Shown piece after piece: positions 7,235 to 14,891 of a DNA stretch of 64,000 nucleotides. The translations under genes and the position numbers were made by a program. How positions within the stretch are numbered: position 1 is the first letter of the stretch; the number at the start of each line of letters is the position of its first letter. The stretch is from Palsa-739 sp035532535. GTDB lineage: Bacteria > Actinomycetota > Thermoleophilia > Gaiellales > Gaiellaceae. Where the stretch lies: contig DATKQT010000036.1 of NCBI GenBank assembly GCA_035532535.1, positions 1-64,000 of the forward strand. The letters run 5' to 3'. The notes below the pieces were generated by a model. It searched no databases. It worked only from the letters and a program-made list of their open reading frames with translations, and was not told where the DNA came from.

Positions 7235-8450
7235 GCGTGTCCTCGACGCGGGCGCCGAACCCGCCCTCGGCGAGCGCGACCTCGACGCGCGCGCCCGGGG
7301 CGACGTCGGCCGCCGACCGGACGACCTTCGACTCCGTCCGGACGATCGCGTAGCCTCGCTCGAGTGTTTGCAGCGGTGACAACACGCGCAGCTTACCGGC
7401 AACCGACTCGAGCGCCGCCCGCTTGCGCTCGACCGCGAGCGCGGGTGCCCGGTGCAGCCGTTCCCGGGCCTGTTCGATTCGACGGGACTCCCGCTCGAGT
7501 GCGAGGCGAGGTGCAGCCCGCAGCCGTTCGAGCATGTGCGCGAGCGACTGCCCGTCGCGCGTGAGCGTGAGCTTGACGGTGCGTGCGAGCGACGCACGCG
7601 CGCGGTCGAGCCCGGCCAGCACAACCGAGAGCTCGGGGACGACGAGCCGCCCCGCGGCGGTGGGTGTGGACGCGCGAACGTCCGCAGCGAGATCGCACAG
7701 CGGCGTGTCCTGCTCGTGGCCGACGGCGGAGACGACCGGCACGCGGCACTCGGCGACGGCGCGCACGAGTCGCTCGTCGCTGAACGGCAGCAGGTCCTCG
7801 AAGCTGCCGCCGCCGCGCGTGAGGACGATCACGTCGACGTCGTCGTGCTCGCACAGCGCGCGGAGCGCATCGACGATCTCGAGCGCAGCGCGCGGGCCCT
7901 GCACGTACGTCTCCGCGAGGAGGACATTCGCGGGCGGAAAGCGGCTCTGGATGGTGGTGAGCACGTCGCGCTTCGCGGCGGCGTCGTTCCCGGTGACGAG
8001 CCCGATGCGCCGCGGCAGGAACGGCAGCGGCCGCTTTCGCTCGGCGGCGAACAGGCCCTCTGCGGCGAGCTTCGTCTTCAGCCGCTCGAGCGCGGCGAGA
8101 TGCGCACCGATGCCGAAGCGCTCGATCGTCAGCGCACGGAGGCGGAAGTCGCCGCGCTTCTCGAACAGCTCCGGCCGCCCGTACACGTGCACGCGCTCGC
8201 CGTCCGCGAGCTCGAGGCGAAGCCCGTCGAACTGGCCGCGCGGCATCGTCACGCCGAGGCACGAACCGTCGGCCGGATCCTTCAGCGTGAAGAAGACGCT
8301 CGCCCAGCGGTCGTGCCGCCGGAGCTCGGTGATCTCGCCCTCCACCCAGACCGTGGGCAGCCGGCCGAGCCACTGCGCGACGCCACGGTTGAACGCCGCA
8401 ACGGAGTACACCGTCTTGTCGTCATACGGAAGGGCGTCGACCTTCGCCAC
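7227..8450 (-). CDS. xseA: Exodeoxyribonuclease VII large subunit
   Basis: A 407-aa catalytic subunit. The N-terminal OB-fold contains VWVEGEITELRRH, the core LPRRIGLVTGNDAAAKRDV and the catalytic-region block VIVLTRGGGSFEDLLPFSDE, followed by VSAVGHEQDTPLCDLAADVR and a coiled-coil C-terminus. GTG 8450 has TACGCT 6 nt upstream and no Shine-Dalgarno. The gene heads a two-gene unit with xseB. Confidence 0.96.
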   Translation of the reverse strand: MAKVDALPYDDKTVYSVAAFNRGVAQWLGRLPTVWVEGEITELRRHDRWASVFFTLKDPADGSCLGVTMPRGQFDGLRLELADGERVHVYGRPELFEKRGDFRLRALTIERFGIGAHLAALERLKTKLAAEGLFAAERKRPLPFLPRRIGLVTGNDAAAKRDVLTTIQSRFPPANVLLAETYVQGPRAALEIVDALRALCEHDDVDVIVLTRGGGSFEDLLPFSDERLVRAVAECRVPVVSAVGHEQDTPLCDLAADVRASTPTAAGRLVVPELSVVLAGLDRARASLARTVKLTLTRDGQSLAHMLERLRAAPRLALERESRRIEQARERLHRAPALAVERKRAALESVAGKLRVLSPLQTLERGYAIVRTESKVVRSAADVAPGARVEVALAEGGFGARVEDTHG

Positions 8451-8474
8451 GCCCGCAGCGTATCGCCGCGAGTG

Positions 8475-8678
8475 TTACAGCAAGATCTCTGCGGCCGTCG
8501 CGTGCTCGCAACCCTGGCCGACGAGCTCGACCGCAACGTGCAGGTCGGCCTCGCTCGCGGCGAGCCGCTCGGCGACGTGGAGCGGGTAGCCGGCCTCGAT
8601 GAGCACGTGGAGCCGCCAGCTCTCGACCTTCGAGCGCTCGCTCGTCTCAGGCTCCAGTATTTCGGTCGTCTCGCTCAT
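8475..8678 (-). CDS. Small conserved-looking protein, 67 aa, unknown
   Basis: 67 residues: an acidic Thr/Glu-rich start (MSETTEILEPETSERS) and a compact helical C-terminus (RLHVLIEAGYPLHVAERLA ... GCEHATAAEILL). The helix-AGY-helix pattern recalls UBA-like three-helix folds, but this is only a resemblance. ATG 8678 directly touches the nested inverted repeat at 8679-8754, so its translation may be controlled by RNA structure. I do not know a function. Confidence 0.65.
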   Translation of the reverse strand: MSETTEILEPETSERSKVESWRLHVLIEAGYPLHVAERLAASEADLHVAVELVGQGCEHATAAEILL

Positions 8679-8754
8679 GACACCGTGGGTTCGTGCTTGC
8701 TTCGACGAACCCTGCCCGGGTTTGTTGGGAGCCCGTCGAAGAGTTAACGGTGTC
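8679..8754. repeat. Nested inverted repeat filling the whole intergenic gap
   Basis: Three nested arms: GACACCGT (8679-8686) with ACGGTGTC (8747-8754); CTTCGACG (8700-8707) with CGTCGAAG (8734-8741); AACCC (8708-8712) with GGGTT (8718-8722). All pairings are perfect. On the minus strand the RNA would begin after the stop of the coiled-coil gene and end at the ATG of the 67-aa gene. It may be a terminator/antiterminator or a translational leader. Confidence 0.6.
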
Positions 8755-8755
8755 T

Positions 8756-10093
8756 TTACGGGCTCTGGACGGCGGCGGTCGCGTCGATGCGCCGTAACAA
8801 TTCCTGCAGACGCGCGTCGAGAACGGCACGCTCGGCGTCGGCGTCCGAGCCCAGCTCCTCGAGCCGGCGGCGGACGTCCTGCTCCAGCTCGCCGATGCGG
8901 CCGTCGAGCGCCGACATCCATTCGTCGCGCTGGCGCTCGAGCGACTTCGCGGCGTCGGCCAGCCTGCGCTCCAGCCGCTGGGCTCCCGCGTCGCCGACGT
9001 GCGCGAGGCGCTCGGCGAGGACGACCTCGGCCTCGCGTGCGAACGTCTCGACCGCACGGTCGAGCTCGCGGGCGAGTCGCCGCGCCGCATCCTCGCGGCT
9101 CGACTTCACGAGCCCCGCGAACTGCTGCGTCGCCTCGTCTGCATAGGCCGACGTCGCGCGCTCGATCGTGCGCGCAACCTGCTCGATCTGCCGGCGCTGC
9201 ACGTCTTCGAATCCGGAGCGGATGCGTTGCGCGGCTTCGACCTCCTCGCGCTCGATCCGCTCCATCAGCTCCTTCTCGCGGCGTCGCATCCGCTCCTCGA
9301 GTTCGTGCAGCGCGCGGCGGCGCTCCGCCGCTTCTCCCTCCACCTCGCTGCGTGCGGCGAGGAGGAGATCCTCGAGCGACTTGTCCAGGTCGGCGCGCAG
9401 GCGGGTGACCGCCTCGCGCTGCGCCTCGCTCTCCGCCGAGAGGCGCTCGCCGTCGGCTTGGAGGCGCGCGCCGGCATCATCGAGGAGAAGCTTCTGACGC
9501 TCCGCCAGCTCGACGAGCCGCTCCTTCGTCGAGTCCGCCGCCCGGTCGAGGTCGCGCTTCCAGTCCGCAAGTCGCTGCGACACCTGGGCCTGGGTCTCGG
9601 TCAGCGCGCCCGTCATGGACGCGATGAGCTCGCGCTCGCGGTCGCCGAACGCGGTCCGGCGCTCCTCGGCGATGCGGCGCTCCTCGTCGGCGAGCCGTGA
9701 GATCGAGTCGGCGCGGGCGCGCGCGAGCGTCCGCTCGAGCTCCTCGGCGCGGTCGGCGGCCTCCTGGTCGACGACCTCTTGCAGTCGTTTCTGCGCAGCG
9801 GTGATGTGCGCCTCCGTGTCCGTCGCGCGCGCGAGCGCCCAGGCGACGACGAGCGAAGCCCCGCACGCGAGAGCGGCACCGGTCAGGCCTCCCGCAGCGA
9901 CTGCGAGCTCGCGCGGATGGCTGTGCCGGAGCGCGAACGTCACCCAGCCGCCGGCCGCGCCGCCCAGGATGAGCAGGCTGAGGAGGACGAGGACGACGCG
10001 GCCGAAGAGCCGGAGCGCGGCGCCCGCGAGCGCCAGGGCCGCGCCGCCGATCGCGACGGCGAACCCGATGTCGAATCCGGTCGTCAGGGACAT
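8756..10093 (-). CDS. Membrane-anchored coiled-coil protein, 445 aa
   Basis: Two or three hydrophobic segments occupy about residues 10-85; the rest (about 95-440) is a long, highly charged Glu/Arg/Ala-rich coiled coil rich in heptads such as EERRIAEERRTAFGDRE. No catalytic motif is visible. The architecture recalls anchored scaffold or apolar DUF proteins with a cytoplasmic rod, but I cannot name a family. ATG 10093 is preceded by TAAAAT (10105-10100) with 6 nt between. That box overlaps one arm of a 15-bp inverted repeat. Confidence 0.75.
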   Translation of the reverse strand: MSLTTGFDIGFAVAIGGAALALAGAALRLFGRVVLVLLSLLILGGAAGGWVTFALRHSHPRELAVAAGGLTGAALACGASLVVAWALARATDTEAHITAAQKRLQEVVDQEAADRAEELERTLARARADSISRLADEERRIAEERRTAFGDRERELIASMTGALTETQAQVSQRLADWKRDLDRAADSTKERLVELAERQKLLLDDAGARLQADGERLSAESEAQREAVTRLRADLDKSLEDLLLAARSEVEGEAAERRRALHELEERMRRREKELMERIEREEVEAAQRIRSGFEDVQRRQIEQVARTIERATSAYADEATQQFAGLVKSSREDAARRLARELDRAVETFAREAEVVLAERLAHVGDAGAQRLERRLADAAKSLERQRDEWMSALDGRIGELEQDVRRRLEELGSDADAERAVLDARLQELLRRIDATAAVQSP

Positions 10094-10099
10094 CGCGGC

Positions 10100-10161
10100 A
10101 TTTTAGTGATGTACCCGGCAACGTTCGCCGGTCCCCGGCAACGCAACCGGGCACATCACTA
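10100..10161. promoter_or_regulatory. Imperfect 15-bp inverted repeat overlapping a -10 box
   Basis: TAGTGATGTACCCGG (10104-10118) pairs with CCGGGCACATCACTA (10147-10161) with one mismatch; CCCGGCAACG is also present twice between (10115-10124 and 10134-10143). The left arm abuts TAAAAT (minus strand, 10105-10100), the -10 of the coiled-coil gene, and the right arm contains the stop codon of the gene at 10159. It may be an operator, a terminator, or both. Confidence 0.5.
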
Positions 10162-10842
10162 GTAATGCCAGCGCGTGAGCAGCAGAGCGCCCGCAAGGAG
10201 CGGCATCGAGGCCGCGAGCAGCTTCAACCCGACTTCCGCCGCTCGTGCCTGTGCGGGATCGCCGGTGTTCCGCCGCGCGAAGCGGACGTCGACCGACAGC
10301 CGCTGCTGGGCCATGCTCGTGACGAAGGCGAAGCCGGCCATCGCGACCGCCTCGCCGCGGATCGTGCGCGCCGAGGCGAAATAGCCGGTAAGGGCCGGGA
10401 ACGATCCCCATGCGGCCGCGAACCAGAACGGCGTGTGCAGCGCTCCGCCGAAGAGCTCGAGGTTGTAGACCACGACGATCGCAGCGCCGAACGCGATGAA
10501 TGCGAGCAGCCACCACGTCGTGTAGATCGCGACGTGGATTCCGATCACGCACGCTCCCGCGATCGACCACGCCGCGAGGAGCACGAGGACACGGTCGGGG
10601 ATGCGCGTGCGCAACGGCCGGCTCTTCATCTCGTCGAGCGCGTGGGCGCCGATACCCATCGCGAGCAGGAACGCGAGCACCGTCCAGCCGAGCACGCCCC
10701 AGCTCATGCGCGGCGCGATGGCGGCGCCGAGCGCGGCGTACGAGAGATGCCACAGGGTGTACGGCGGGTGCAGGAGCGTGACGTAGTCGCGCCACCCGCC
10801 GGAGCGAAGCGCGTAGAAGGCGGGGCGAACATCGGCGCTCAC
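10159..10842 (-). CDS. Polytopic membrane protein, distantly UbiA-like
   Basis: About 227 aa with six or seven transmembrane segments. Notable blocks are HPPYTLWHLSYAALG, GIGAHALDEMKSRPLRT and a C-terminal AQQRLSVDVRFARR. The HALDE...RPLRT stretch could replace the Asp-rich motif of UbiA prenyltransferases, but the canonical NDxxD is absent. GTG 10842 overlaps the end of a UbiE-like methyltransferase gene by 4 nt; pairing of such a membrane protein with a methyltransferase would suit quinone or other lipid synthesis (inference). Confidence 0.6.
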   Translation of the reverse strand: MSADVRPAFYALRSGGWRDYVTLLHPPYTLWHLSYAALGAAIAPRMSWGVLGWTVLAFLLAMGIGAHALDEMKSRPLRTRIPDRVLVLLAAWSIAGACVIGIHVAIYTTWWLLAFIAFGAAIVVVYNLELFGGALHTPFWFAAAWGSFPALTGYFASARTIRGEAVAMAGFAFVTSMAQQRLSVDVRFARRNTGDPAQARAAEVGLKLLAASMPLLAGALLLTRWHY

Positions 10843-11540
10843 GCGCGAACGCCCCACACCACGACGCCGCCGCCGAGACTGAGGCGACGCGCGCGCACGT
10901 CCGCGATGCCGGCCTCGCGCCACAGATCCTCGAGCGACACGCGCGCGTGAAAGCCGCGAATGCTCGGCCCGAGAAAGCCTCCGACCTCCCGCCAGCCGGG
11001 CGAGACGATCGCCCCCGCGAGCGGCAGGCCGATGCGCACGTACAGCTCCCACAGCGGACGCCACACCCCGCGTGGGACGTCGAACTCGAGCATCGCGACG
11101 GTGCCCCCTGGCCGGACGACGCGTGCGAGCTCGCGCATGGTCGCCGGCGGATGGTCGACGTAGCGCAGCAGGTACGTGAAGGTGAGCGCGTCGAACTCGC
11201 CGTCGGCGAACGGCAGCGACTCCGCTCGTCCCTCGCGCAGCTCGATCCGGCCGCCGAGCCCGGCCCGCTCAACGCGCGCTCTGCCGGCCGCGAGCATCTC
11301 CGGGCTCTGGTCGACGCCGACCACCGTCCGCTCCGGAACCGTCCGGGCGAGCTCGATCGCGACCGCGGCCGTACCCGTCGCGACGTCGAGCACCTTCACC
11401 GCCGAGCTGGGAACGCGCGAGACGAGGAACCGCCGCCAGCGCGGATCCTGTCCGAACGAGAGCAGCCGCGCGTAGCGGTCGTACGTGGGGCCGAGCGGTG
11501 CAAAGAGCTCACGCGCGGTTGCTTCGGCCACACTGCGCAT
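10839..11540 (-). CDS. UbiE/MenG-like class I SAM methyltransferase
   Basis: About 233 aa with a class I methyltransferase fold: LDVATGTAAVAIELA (motif I), VVGVDQSPEML (motif II), ESLPFADGEFDALTFTYLLRYV (quoted in part; motifs III-IV) and ARVVRPGG. The opening ARELFAPLGPTYDRY resembles UbiE/MenG, the C-methylase of menaquinone and ubiquinone. The start is uncertain: ATG 11543, ATG 11540 or GTG 11531; the first ATG overlaps the ATG of the divergent gene on the other strand. It is followed with 4-nt overlap by the membrane-protein gene. Confidence 0.75.
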   Translation of the reverse strand: MRSVAEATARELFAPLGPTYDRYARLLSFGQDPRWRRFLVSRVPSSAVKVLDVATGTAAVAIELARTVPERTVVGVDQSPEMLAAGRARVERAGLGGRIELREGRAESLPFADGEFDALTFTYLLRYVDHPPATMRELARVVRPGGTVAMLEFDVPRGVWRPLWELYVRIGLPLAGAIVSPGWREVGGFLGPSIRGFHARVSLEDLWREAGIADVRARRLSLGGGVVVWGVRA

Positions 11541-11541
11541 C

Positions 11542-12075
11542 ATGGCATCGGTCGACGAGCTGGAGCGGATCGCCTCCGCAGCGGCGCGGCCCGGCGAGCA
11601 GGTCACCGGGATCCTCGCGGCCGAACTGCTCGACGGCGCGCGCGTCTACCTGTGCGCGTACGAGTCGGGCGGCTGGCTCGCGCTCGACGACGAAGGCATG
11701 CCCATCACGTCGCGGCAGCTCGTCCACGACGCCGTCTCGCTCGTCGCGCTGTGCGAGGTGGCGGAGGAGACGGCCGGTGGCGGACACCTGGACGAGCTGC
11801 GCGCGCGGCTCGCGGAGCTGCGGGCGACGGAGGCGCCCGAGGGCATCGAAGCGGCCGAGGAAGCTGCGACGGCGCTTGCCGACACTCTGCGCCCGCCGCC
11901 GCGTCTCGCCACCACGGAGTACCTCGACGCGCTCGGGGTGGCATCCCGCCGGCTCGAGCAGACGCTCGGCGACGAGACCGGCTCGCCCTTCGCGAACGCG
12001 CTCCAGCAGGCGCTTCCCGCGGTGGAGGAGCTGGCCGAGCAGGTGATCGCGCGGCACCTGACACCGCTCACCTAG
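11542..12075 (+). CDS. Hypothetical protein, 177 aa
   Basis: Unrecognised. A soluble, acidic, Ala/Glu-rich protein of 177 residues, with a short beta-like region (VYLCAYESGGWLALDDEG, about 37-54) followed by long helices. No catalytic motif is visible. ATG 11542 lies in a CATG shared with the divergent methyltransferase, so the two coding regions meet head to head with essentially no 5' leader. The TAG stop (12073-12075) begins the TAGAGT box of the next gene. Confidence 0.6.
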   Translation: MASVDELERIASAAARPGEQVTGILAAELLDGARVYLCAYESGGWLALDDEGMPITSRQLVHDAVSLVALCEVAEETAGGGHLDELRARLAELRATEAPEGIEAAEEAATALADTLRPPPRLATTEYLDALGVASRRLEQTLGDETGSPFANALQQALPAVEELAEQVIARHLTPLT

Positions 12076-12085
12076 AGTGAAGTGG

Positions 12086-12373
12086 ATGGAAGGCGGCTTT
12101 CCCTTCGGCGGCGATCCAGAGGACCTCATGCGCAGCCTGCGCGAGTTCGCGGAGCAGCAGGCTGAGCACGTGCAGGAGGCCCAGCGCGAGCAGTTCGCGA
12201 CCCTCACGCTCAACACCGCGGTCGAGCTGACCTCGTCGGCGCTCGCGCAGGTGCAGACGCAGGGCACGGTCGACGAACAGGCGATGGCGCTCCGCGACGC
12301 GATGCGCGTGCTCTTCCCCGAGGCGGTTGCGCTCGTGAGCGCCGCGCGCCAGGGCTTCATGCGCGAGCGCTAG
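12086..12373 (+). CDS. Hypothetical helical protein, 95 aa
   Basis: A 95-residue acidic helical protein with a Gly-rich start (MEGGFPFGGDPEDLM) and a Gln-rich central helix (REFAEQQAEHVQEAQREQ). No known domain. A longer reading begins at GTG 12077, but ATG 12086 is preferred because TAGAGT (12073-12078) stands 7 nt ahead. The stop codon is the first base triplet of the palindrome that precedes the proline dehydrogenase gene. Confidence 0.6.
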   Translation: MEGGFPFGGDPEDLMRSLREFAEQQAEHVQEAQREQFATLTLNTAVELTSSALAQVQTQGTVDEQAMALRDAMRVLFPEAVALVSAARQGFMRER

Positions 12374-12388
12374 TAACAACTTGTTACT
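12372..12388. repeat. Perfect 17-bp palindrome AGTAACAA-C-TTGTTACT
   Basis: The palindrome covers the end of the previous gene's stop region and the first codons of the proline dehydrogenase frame. A close relative (AGTACCAAGGTGTTACT) lies at 27514-27530 at another gene end, with matching flanks on both sides. It may be an operator for a dimeric regulator or a small dispersed repeat. Confidence 0.5.
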
Positions 12389-13253
12389 TGACAGAGCGCT
12401 CGTCCGTCTGCTCCCGGCCGTGCCGAAGCCGGTGGTTCAGCATTTCTCGTCGCGCTACATCGCCGGCTCCACGCTCCCCGATGCCGTCGGCGTCGTCCGC
12501 CGGCTCAACCCCGAGGGGTTGCTCGCCACGATCGACGTGCTCGGAGAGGAGATCACCCGCGCCGACGAGGCGCGCGCGATCGCGCGGGCATACCTCGACG
12601 TCTTCGATGCGATCGAGCGCGAGCAGCTGGACGCGAACGTCAGCGTCAAGCTCACCGCACTCGGGCTGAAGCTCTCGCACGACCTGTGCAGGGAGAACGT
12701 CCTCGAAGTCCTCGCCCAGGGCCGCTTCGTGCGCATCGACATGGAGGACTCGACGACGACAGACGCCACACTGCGCCTCTACCGCGAGCTGCGCGAGGCC
12801 GGGCACGACAACGTGGGCATAGTCCTGCAGGCGTACCTCCGGCGGACGCTCGACGACGTTGGAACGCTCGCCGACCTGAAGCCGAACGTCCGGCTGTGCA
12901 AAGGGATCTACGTCGAGCCGCCGTCGCTCGCGTACAGCGGCGCCGACTCGGTGCGCACGAGCTTCGTGCAGTGCCTCGACGCGCTCCTCGCAGGCGGCGC
13001 GTACGTGGCGGCCGCGACGCACGACGAGCGGCTGATCGGCGAGGCCCTGCGCAGAGACGTGCCCGAGTTCCAGATGCTGCTCGGCGTGCGCGAGGAGCGC
13101 GCGCGGGAGCTCGTCGCAGACGGCCGCCGCGTGCGCATCTACGTGCCGTTCGGCGAGCAGTGGTACGCGTACTCGCTCCGCCGGCTGCAGGAGAACCCGG
13201 CGATGGCGACGACGATCGCGCGCGCGGCGGTCGGCCGCGCGCTTCGTCTCTAG
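12381..13253 (+). CDS. Proline dehydrogenase
   Basis: A 290-aa monofunctional FAD enzyme that oxidises proline to pyrroline-5-carboxylate. The beta/alpha-barrel signatures are present: SVKLTALGLKLS, FVRIDMEDS, VGIVLQAYLRRT, RLCKGIYVEP, AATHDERL, and the substrate-binding C-terminal block VYVPFGEQWYAYSLRRL-type segment (here RIYVPFGEQWYAYSLRRL) with its paired arginines. The start TTG 12381 sits inside a 17-bp palindrome 7 nt after the previous stop, so proline-responsive or other repression at the start is plausible. No P5C dehydrogenase is nearby. Confidence 0.92.
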   Translation: MLLDRALVRLLPAVPKPVVQHFSSRYIAGSTLPDAVGVVRRLNPEGLLATIDVLGEEITRADEARAIARAYLDVFDAIEREQLDANVSVKLTALGLKLSHDLCRENVLEVLAQGRFVRIDMEDSTTTDATLRLYRELREAGHDNVGIVLQAYLRRTLDDVGTLADLKPNVRLCKGIYVEPPSLAYSGADSVRTSFVQCLDALLAGGAYVAAATHDERLIGEALRRDVPEFQMLLGVREERARELVADGRRVRIYVPFGEQWYAYSLRRLQENPAMATTIARAAVGRALRL

Positions 13254-13876
13254 ACCCGCACGGCGTACAGCAGAAACGAGCCCGGGATGCCGCGGTCGTG
13301 CCGCCGGCCCGTTGCATCGAGCGGGTACTCCTCGAGCGCCTCGACGCGAAAGCCGGCGCGCACGAGCGCGCTCACGAGGCGGCCGAGCCGCACGATCCCG
13401 TCGTCGAAGTAGTCGGCATGCCAGCGCAGCAGACCGTCGACGCACAGAGAGACGGGATGGTCGTCGAAGACGAGAAGCTCGCCGCGGCGGCGGACTGCGG
13501 CCCCGAGGCCAGCCGCCCAGCTGTCGACGTCGGTGAGGCGTCCGAGCACGCCTTCCGGCGAGTACACGAGGTCGAAGCGCGCGCGCCGGAGATTCGCCGG
13601 CAGCGCCTGCGGGTCCGCGGCGATCCAGAGGATCGACGGCCAGCGCTCGCGCGCCGCGTCGAGGAGCGCCTCGTCGAGATCGATCGCGGTCACGACCGCT
13701 CCCTGCTGCGCAAGCTCGGCGCTGCCCTCGCCCGAACCGCAGTGCAGATGGAGCACGCTCTTCTTCGTCAGGTCGCCGAGCGTCTGCTTCACGATCGGCG
13801 GCAGCGACGTGCGCCCGTCGCCGCGGCGCCGGTGCACCTCGTCGAACATACGCCGGTTGACGTCCGTGGGCTCCAT
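13250..13876 (-). CDS. Class I SAM-dependent methyltransferase
   Basis: A 208-aa protein with motif I as LHLHCGSGEGSAELAQQG (about residues 42-59), motif II VVTAIDLDEALLDAAR and motif IV FDLVYSPEGVLGRL. The residue pattern fits a small-molecule methyltransferase; the substrate is unknown. ATG 13876 comes one base after the stop of the FabL-like gene, so it is the last gene of a three-gene minus-strand operon. It ends convergent with proline dehydrogenase, overlapping 4 bp. Confidence 0.75.
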   Translation of the reverse strand: MEPTDVNRRMFDEVHRRRGDGRTSLPPIVKQTLGDLTKKSVLHLHCGSGEGSAELAQQGAVVTAIDLDEALLDAARERWPSILWIAADPQALPANLRRARFDLVYSPEGVLGRLTDVDSWAAGLGAAVRRRGELLVFDDHPVSLCVDGLLRWHADYFDDGIVRLGRLVSALVRAGFRVEALEEYPLDATGRRHDRGIPGSFLLYAVRV

Positions 13877-13877
13877 G

Positions 13878-14612
13878 TCAGGCGGGGAGAGAGAAACCGC
13901 CGTCGACGACGAGGGTCTGGCCGCACACCATCGCCGCGTCGCCCGAGCAGAGGAAGGACACAGCCGCGGCGACGTCGTCGGGCTCCACGAGCCGGCCGGC
14001 CGGCGTGCGGTCGACGGTCGCGAGCATCTCCTCCTTGTTCGGGAAGAACTCGAGCGCCTCGGTGTCGACGACACCGGCGGAGACCGCGTTGACGCGGATT
14101 CCACGCGGCGCGAGCTCGACCGCGAGGTAGCGCATCACCGATTCGAGCGCCGCTTTGGACGTCCCGATCAGGATGTAGTTGTCGAGCACGCGCTCCGAGC
14201 CGAGGCTGGAGATAGCGACGATCGCCGAGCCGGCTTCCATCATGGGCGCGGTCGCACGCGTGAGCGCGAGCATCGAGCGTGCGTTCGCGTTCACCGTCCA
14301 GTCCCAGTGCTTGTCCGTTGTCTCGAGCGCCGGACGGCTGACGCCGGTGGCGGCGTTGTGGACGACGACGCGGTACGGCCCTGCGGCGGCGAGCTTCGCG
14401 ATCGTCGACTCCGAGGCGACGTTCCCGCGGACGAGATCGACCTCGACGCCCGCCTTGCCGAGCTCCGCCGCCGCGGCTTCGGCTGCGGTGTCGTTGCGCA
14501 TGTAGCCGAGGACGACGCGGCCCGCGCCGTCGCGCACGAGGCGGTGCGCGATCGCGAGCCCGATCCCCCGCGTGCCCCCGGTGACGAGCACCGAGGATCC
14601 ATCGAGGCTCAT
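13878..14612 (-). CDS. fabL: Enoyl-ACP reductase III (FabL-type SDR)
   Basis: A 244-aa short-chain dehydrogenase with TGGTRGIG (about 11-18). The active site is Tyr146-x6-Lys153 (YILIGTSK), the spacing of enoyl-ACP reductases rather than the Y-x3-K of ordinary SDRs. The C-terminal half (SSLGSERVLDNY, MRYLAVELAP, VVDTEALEFFPN, TPAGRLVEPDD) closely follows Bacillus FabL as I know it. It would reduce enoyl-ACP with NADPH in the last step of the fatty-acid elongation cycle. The window also has a FabI (56191-56970). It overlaps the upstream 91-aa gene by 4 nt (ATGA). Confidence 0.85.
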   Translation of the reverse strand: MSLDGSSVLVTGGTRGIGLAIAHRLVRDGAGRVVLGYMRNDTAAEAAAAELGKAGVEVDLVRGNVASESTIAKLAAAGPYRVVVHNAATGVSRPALETTDKHWDWTVNANARSMLALTRATAPMMEAGSAIVAISSLGSERVLDNYILIGTSKAALESVMRYLAVELAPRGIRVNAVSAGVVDTEALEFFPNKEEMLATVDRTPAGRLVEPDDVAAAVSFLCSGDAAMVCGQTLVVDGGFSLPA

Positions 14613-14884
14613 TGCGGGGTGACGCGTTCCGAAAGCGGCGCCGAGCTCGGCAGCTCGTCCCAGCCGGGTCGCGAGCGCGGCTCGCGCCCGCCCTCCTCGG
14701 CCTTCGAGGACGCGTATCCGAGCCGGTCGAGCAGCTCCATCTTCTCCTCCGCGTACCGCCGCACGGCGTGCCCCTCGTCCAGGTCGCGGACGAGCTCGCG
14801 CACGCGCGCGCGAAGCTGGTAGGCGAAGTGGGGCGTCGCAGGCCCGACGAGGGCGTCAACGTCGGCGATGGTCGGATCGGTCAT
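14609..14884 (-). CDS. Hypothetical protein, 91 aa, first gene of the fabL operon
   Basis: 91 residues, mostly helical: QLRARVRELVRDLDEGH and EKMELLDRLGYASSK, with a Pro/Ser-rich tail. No known family. ATG 14884 is set by TAGGGT (14897-14892) 7 nt upstream and by its 4-nt overlap with fabL downstream. Its operon position suggests an accessory role in fatty-acid or envelope metabolism, but nothing in the sequence shows it. Confidence 0.6.
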   Translation of the reverse strand: MTDPTIADVDALVGPATPHFAYQLRARVRELVRDLDEGHAVRRYAEEKMELLDRLGYASSKAEEGGREPRSRPGWDELPSSAPLSERVTPQ

Positions 14885-14891
14885 GGCCAGA

